Source: Cryomorphaceae bacterium (lineage in GTDB: Bacteria > Bacteroidota > Bacteroidia > Flavobacteriales > Schleiferiaceae). Taken from it: 7,991 nucleotides of DNA. Where the stretch lies: the NCBI GenBank assembly GCA_003445735.1, contig DMCR01000082.1:11749-19739 (forward strand), written 5' to 3'. The notes under the pieces were generated by a model, which worked only from the letters and a program-made list of their open reading frames with translations, did no database searches and was not told the DNA's origin. Positions 6,743-7,991 of this stretch are shown here, piece after piece (the stretch's first letter is position 1; every line of letters starts with the position of its first letter). Made by a program: the position numbers and the translations under genes.

Positions 6743-6750
6743 TACATTTG
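6743..6750 (+). promoter_or_regulatory. Possible -7 promoter box for the RNA methyltransferase gene
   Basis: TACATTTG is a full match to TAnnTTTG and ends 19 bases before the GTG at 6770, which suits a short 5' leader. No good TTG-type -33 element is seen upstream. It lies three bases from the divergent TAACTTTG box on the other strand. If real, it excludes the upstream in-frame ATG at 6725 as the main start. Confidence 0.4.
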
Positions 6751-6769
6751 TAGTCTAAAACGCAGAAGG

Positions 6770-7933
6770 GTGCTACAAAACAACGACTATCGATTAATCG
6801 TAAAGACGCTTTACGGTCTGGAAGACATTCTAGCTAAGGAATTATTGTCCTTAGGGGGCCGAGAAATCAAAATATTAAATCGTGCGGTCTCCGTGGTGGG
6901 AGATATTGGATTTGTATATAAAATCAATATTGCCTTGCGCACGGGTTTGCGTGTGTTGGTCCCAATGTTGGAGTTCGAAATGCGCGACGTGGAACATTAT
7001 TATACCAAGATCTTCGAACATCCTTGGGAAGATTACTTCAGTCTGGACAAGAGTTTTGCCCTTGATGTGGTCGGTAAGAATGATATTTTGAACCATAGTA
7101 GTTTCGCGGGACTGAAGGCAAAGGATGCGGTAGTGGATCGTTTCCGTGTAGCGAAGGGAGAACGTCCCTCGGTGGAGCGTGGAACACCGGATGTGCCCAT
7201 TCATATTCACATATATAAGCGTACCATTCGCGTGTATTTGGACGCCTCTGGTGATTCCTTGCACAAACGTGGCTATCGTTTGAAGGCCGGTTATGCACCA
7301 TTAAATGAGGTGTTGGCAGCAGGTATCATTCTGCACAGCAATTGGAACGGTGGAATGCCGGTGTTAGATCCTATGTGTGGTTCAGGTACCTTTTTGGTTG
7401 AAGCCGCCCTCATCGCGCACCAATTACCTCCAAACATCTACCGTGAGAAATTTGCCTTCCACCATTGGAACGGCTTCGATGAGCAGATATACGAGAAGAT
7501 TCGAGAAGGCTTATTGTCTAGAGTGAAAGAATATGAAGGCAAAATCATGGGTCGCGATATGGATGCTTATGCCTTGGAAGCGGCGGCAGAGAATATTGAG
7601 CGCGCCATGTTTGATGATGCCATTCGCATACGTCAAGCAGATTTCTTCGAAGCGGAGCCGCCGGCAGATAAAGGACTACTGTTGATTAACCCGCCCTATA
7701 ATGTTCGTATTCAGGCCCAAACCCACCGAATGTACCGTGAGATCGGGGATACGTTAAAGGCCAAGTATGCTGGATGGGAGGTGTATTGGATCACCTCGGA
7801 TCTGGAGGCGATTAAAAGTATAGGTTTACGTCCGTCGAGAAAATGGAATCTGTTCAACGGTGAACTGGAATGTAAATTGCTTCGTTTTGATATGTACGAA
7901 GGGACGAAAAAGATCCATAAATTAAAGTCATAA
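6770..7933 (+). CDS. THUMP-domain class I SAM-dependent RNA methyltransferase (RlmL/Trm11-like)
   Basis: With the GTG start the protein has 387 residues. The N-terminal part begins DYRLIVKTLYGLEDILAKEL, typical of the ferredoxin-like plus THUMP module that binds RNA (to about residue 155). The linker has LHKRGYRLKAGYAPLNEVLA (164-183), a hallmark of the UPF0020/RlmL-N family. The catalytic domain has motif I VLDPMCGSGTFLVEAA (198-213), the acidic loop GRDMD (261-265) and motif IV NPPY (307-310). The NPPY motif is used for methylation of exocyclic amino groups, as in m2G formation. E. coli RlmL makes m2G2445 in 23S rRNA; the exact site here is inferred, not shown. Start choice: no ATG lies close to the conserved N-terminus. 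GTG at 6770 gives three residues before NDYRL, whereas ATG at 6725 would add 15 basic residues and overlap the TSUP start. The gene diverges from TSUP, and a new gene starts 12 bases after its stop. Confidence 0.92.
   Translation: MLQNNDYRLIVKTLYGLEDILAKELLSLGGREIKILNRAVSVVGDIGFVYKINIALRTGLRVLVPMLEFEMRDVEHYYTKIFEHPWEDYFSLDKSFALDVVGKNDILNHSSFAGLKAKDAVVDRFRVAKGERPSVERGTPDVPIHIHIYKRTIRVYLDASGDSLHKRGYRLKAGYAPLNEVLAAGIILHSNWNGGMPVLDPMCGSGTFLVEAALIAHQLPPNIYREKFAFHHWNGFDEQIYEKIREGLLSRVKEYEGKIMGRDMDAYALEAAAENIERAMFDDAIRIRQADFFEAEPPADKGLLLINPPYNVRIQAQTHRMYREIGDTLKAKYAGWEVYWITSDLEAIKSIGLRPSRKWNLFNGELECKLLRFDMYEGTKKIHKLKS
6791..6854. repeat. Cluster of three perfect inverted repeats in the 5' end of the RNA methyltransferase gene
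   Basis: CGATTAATCG (6791-6800) is a 10-base palindrome. CGTAAAG (6799-6805) and CTTTACG (6809-6815) form a 7-base-pair inverted repeat with a 3-base gap, sharing CG with the palindrome. CTAAGGA (6834-6840) and TCCTTAG (6848-6854) form another 7-base-pair inverted repeat with a 7-base gap. All three fall in the first 85 bases of the coding region and just upstream of the divergent TSUP promoter. They could be operator sites or mRNA structure near the start codon; codons for conserved residues may also create them by chance. Confidence 0.4.
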
Positions 7934-7945
7934 TTGGACCCAACT

Positions 7946-7991
7946 ATGAGAGCATTACCATTATATCTAGCCCTACTCATGAGCTCTACTA
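7946..7991 (+). CDS. N-terminal fragment of a probable exported protein (partial)
   Basis: An ATG at 7946 opens a frame that stays open to the window edge and encodes MRALPLYLALLMSST. One arginine at position 2 followed by a hydrophobic stretch and small polar residues looks like the start of a Sec signal peptide or lipoprotein signal, but the cleavage region is not visible. The ATG is 12 bases after the RNA methyltransferase stop, so the genes are probably co-transcribed. The family cannot be identified from 15 residues. Confidence 0.5.
   Translation, partial: MRALPLYLALLMSST

Noticed and set aside
6509..6769. In-frame 87-codon extension upstream of the RNA methyltransferase
   Set aside because: It is antisense to the well-supported TSUP coding region, has no family similarity, and lies before the expected methyltransferase N-terminus.
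6875..7264. 129-codon antisense frame inside the RNA methyltransferase
   Set aside because: It is a shadow of a strongly supported gene; no domain is recognised.
1..7991. Search for a new defence island, biosynthetic cluster, CRISPR array, insertion sequence or RNA gene
   Set aside because: All main genes belong to known housekeeping or transport families; no repeat arrays, transposase frames, long terminal inverted repeats or tRNA-like folds were seen.

Overview
The window looks like a stretch of ordinary chromosome from a member of the Bacteroidota, probably Flavobacteriales or a close relative. The evidence is moderate GC, A-rich leaders with few Shine-Dalgarno sequences, two matches to the Bacteroidota -7 promoter element TAnnTTTG, and the flavour of the protein sequences. 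I see no mobile element, CRISPR array, tRNA or rRNA, and no convincing new defence or biosynthetic system.

Left part, plus strand (1-3701): the last codons of a MazG-type NTP pyrophosphohydrolase, an 83-base AT-rich gap, then a compact three-gene polyphosphate operon. The operon holds a SixA-type histidine phosphatase, polyphosphate kinase 1 (PPK1) and a short Ppx/GppA-type exopolyphosphatase. SixA and PPK1 overlap by one base (TAATG), and Ppx follows PPK1 after 4 bases. The operon therefore carries the enzyme that makes polyphosphate and one that degrades it, plus a possible phosphohistidine phosphatase. A 14-base palindrome and a repeated heptamer lie just upstream of the first gene.

Middle part, minus strand (3702-6726): a strong hairpin with a T-run in the minus direction separates the convergent ppx and peroxiredoxin genes. 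Upstream of the peroxiredoxin, on the same strand, is a tight operon read in the order TauE/SafE (TSUP) permease, class I SAM-dependent methyltransferase, ZIP-family metal transporter. Its junctions are 7 bases and a 4-base ATGA overlap. The peroxiredoxin follows 75 bases later and may be read through or have its own promoter.

Right part, plus strand (6770-7991): a THUMP-containing RlmL/Trm11-like RNA methyltransferase diverges from the TSUP gene with almost no intergenic space. Two back-to-back TAnnTTTG boxes, one per strand and three bases apart, lie in this gap. Three perfect inverted repeats sit in the first 85 bases of the methyltransferase gene. Twelve bases after its stop a new gene begins with a signal-peptide-like start and runs off the window.

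The points most worth a second look are the SixA-PPK1 coupling, the possible operator upstream of it, and the divergent promoter with its inverted-repeat cluster.
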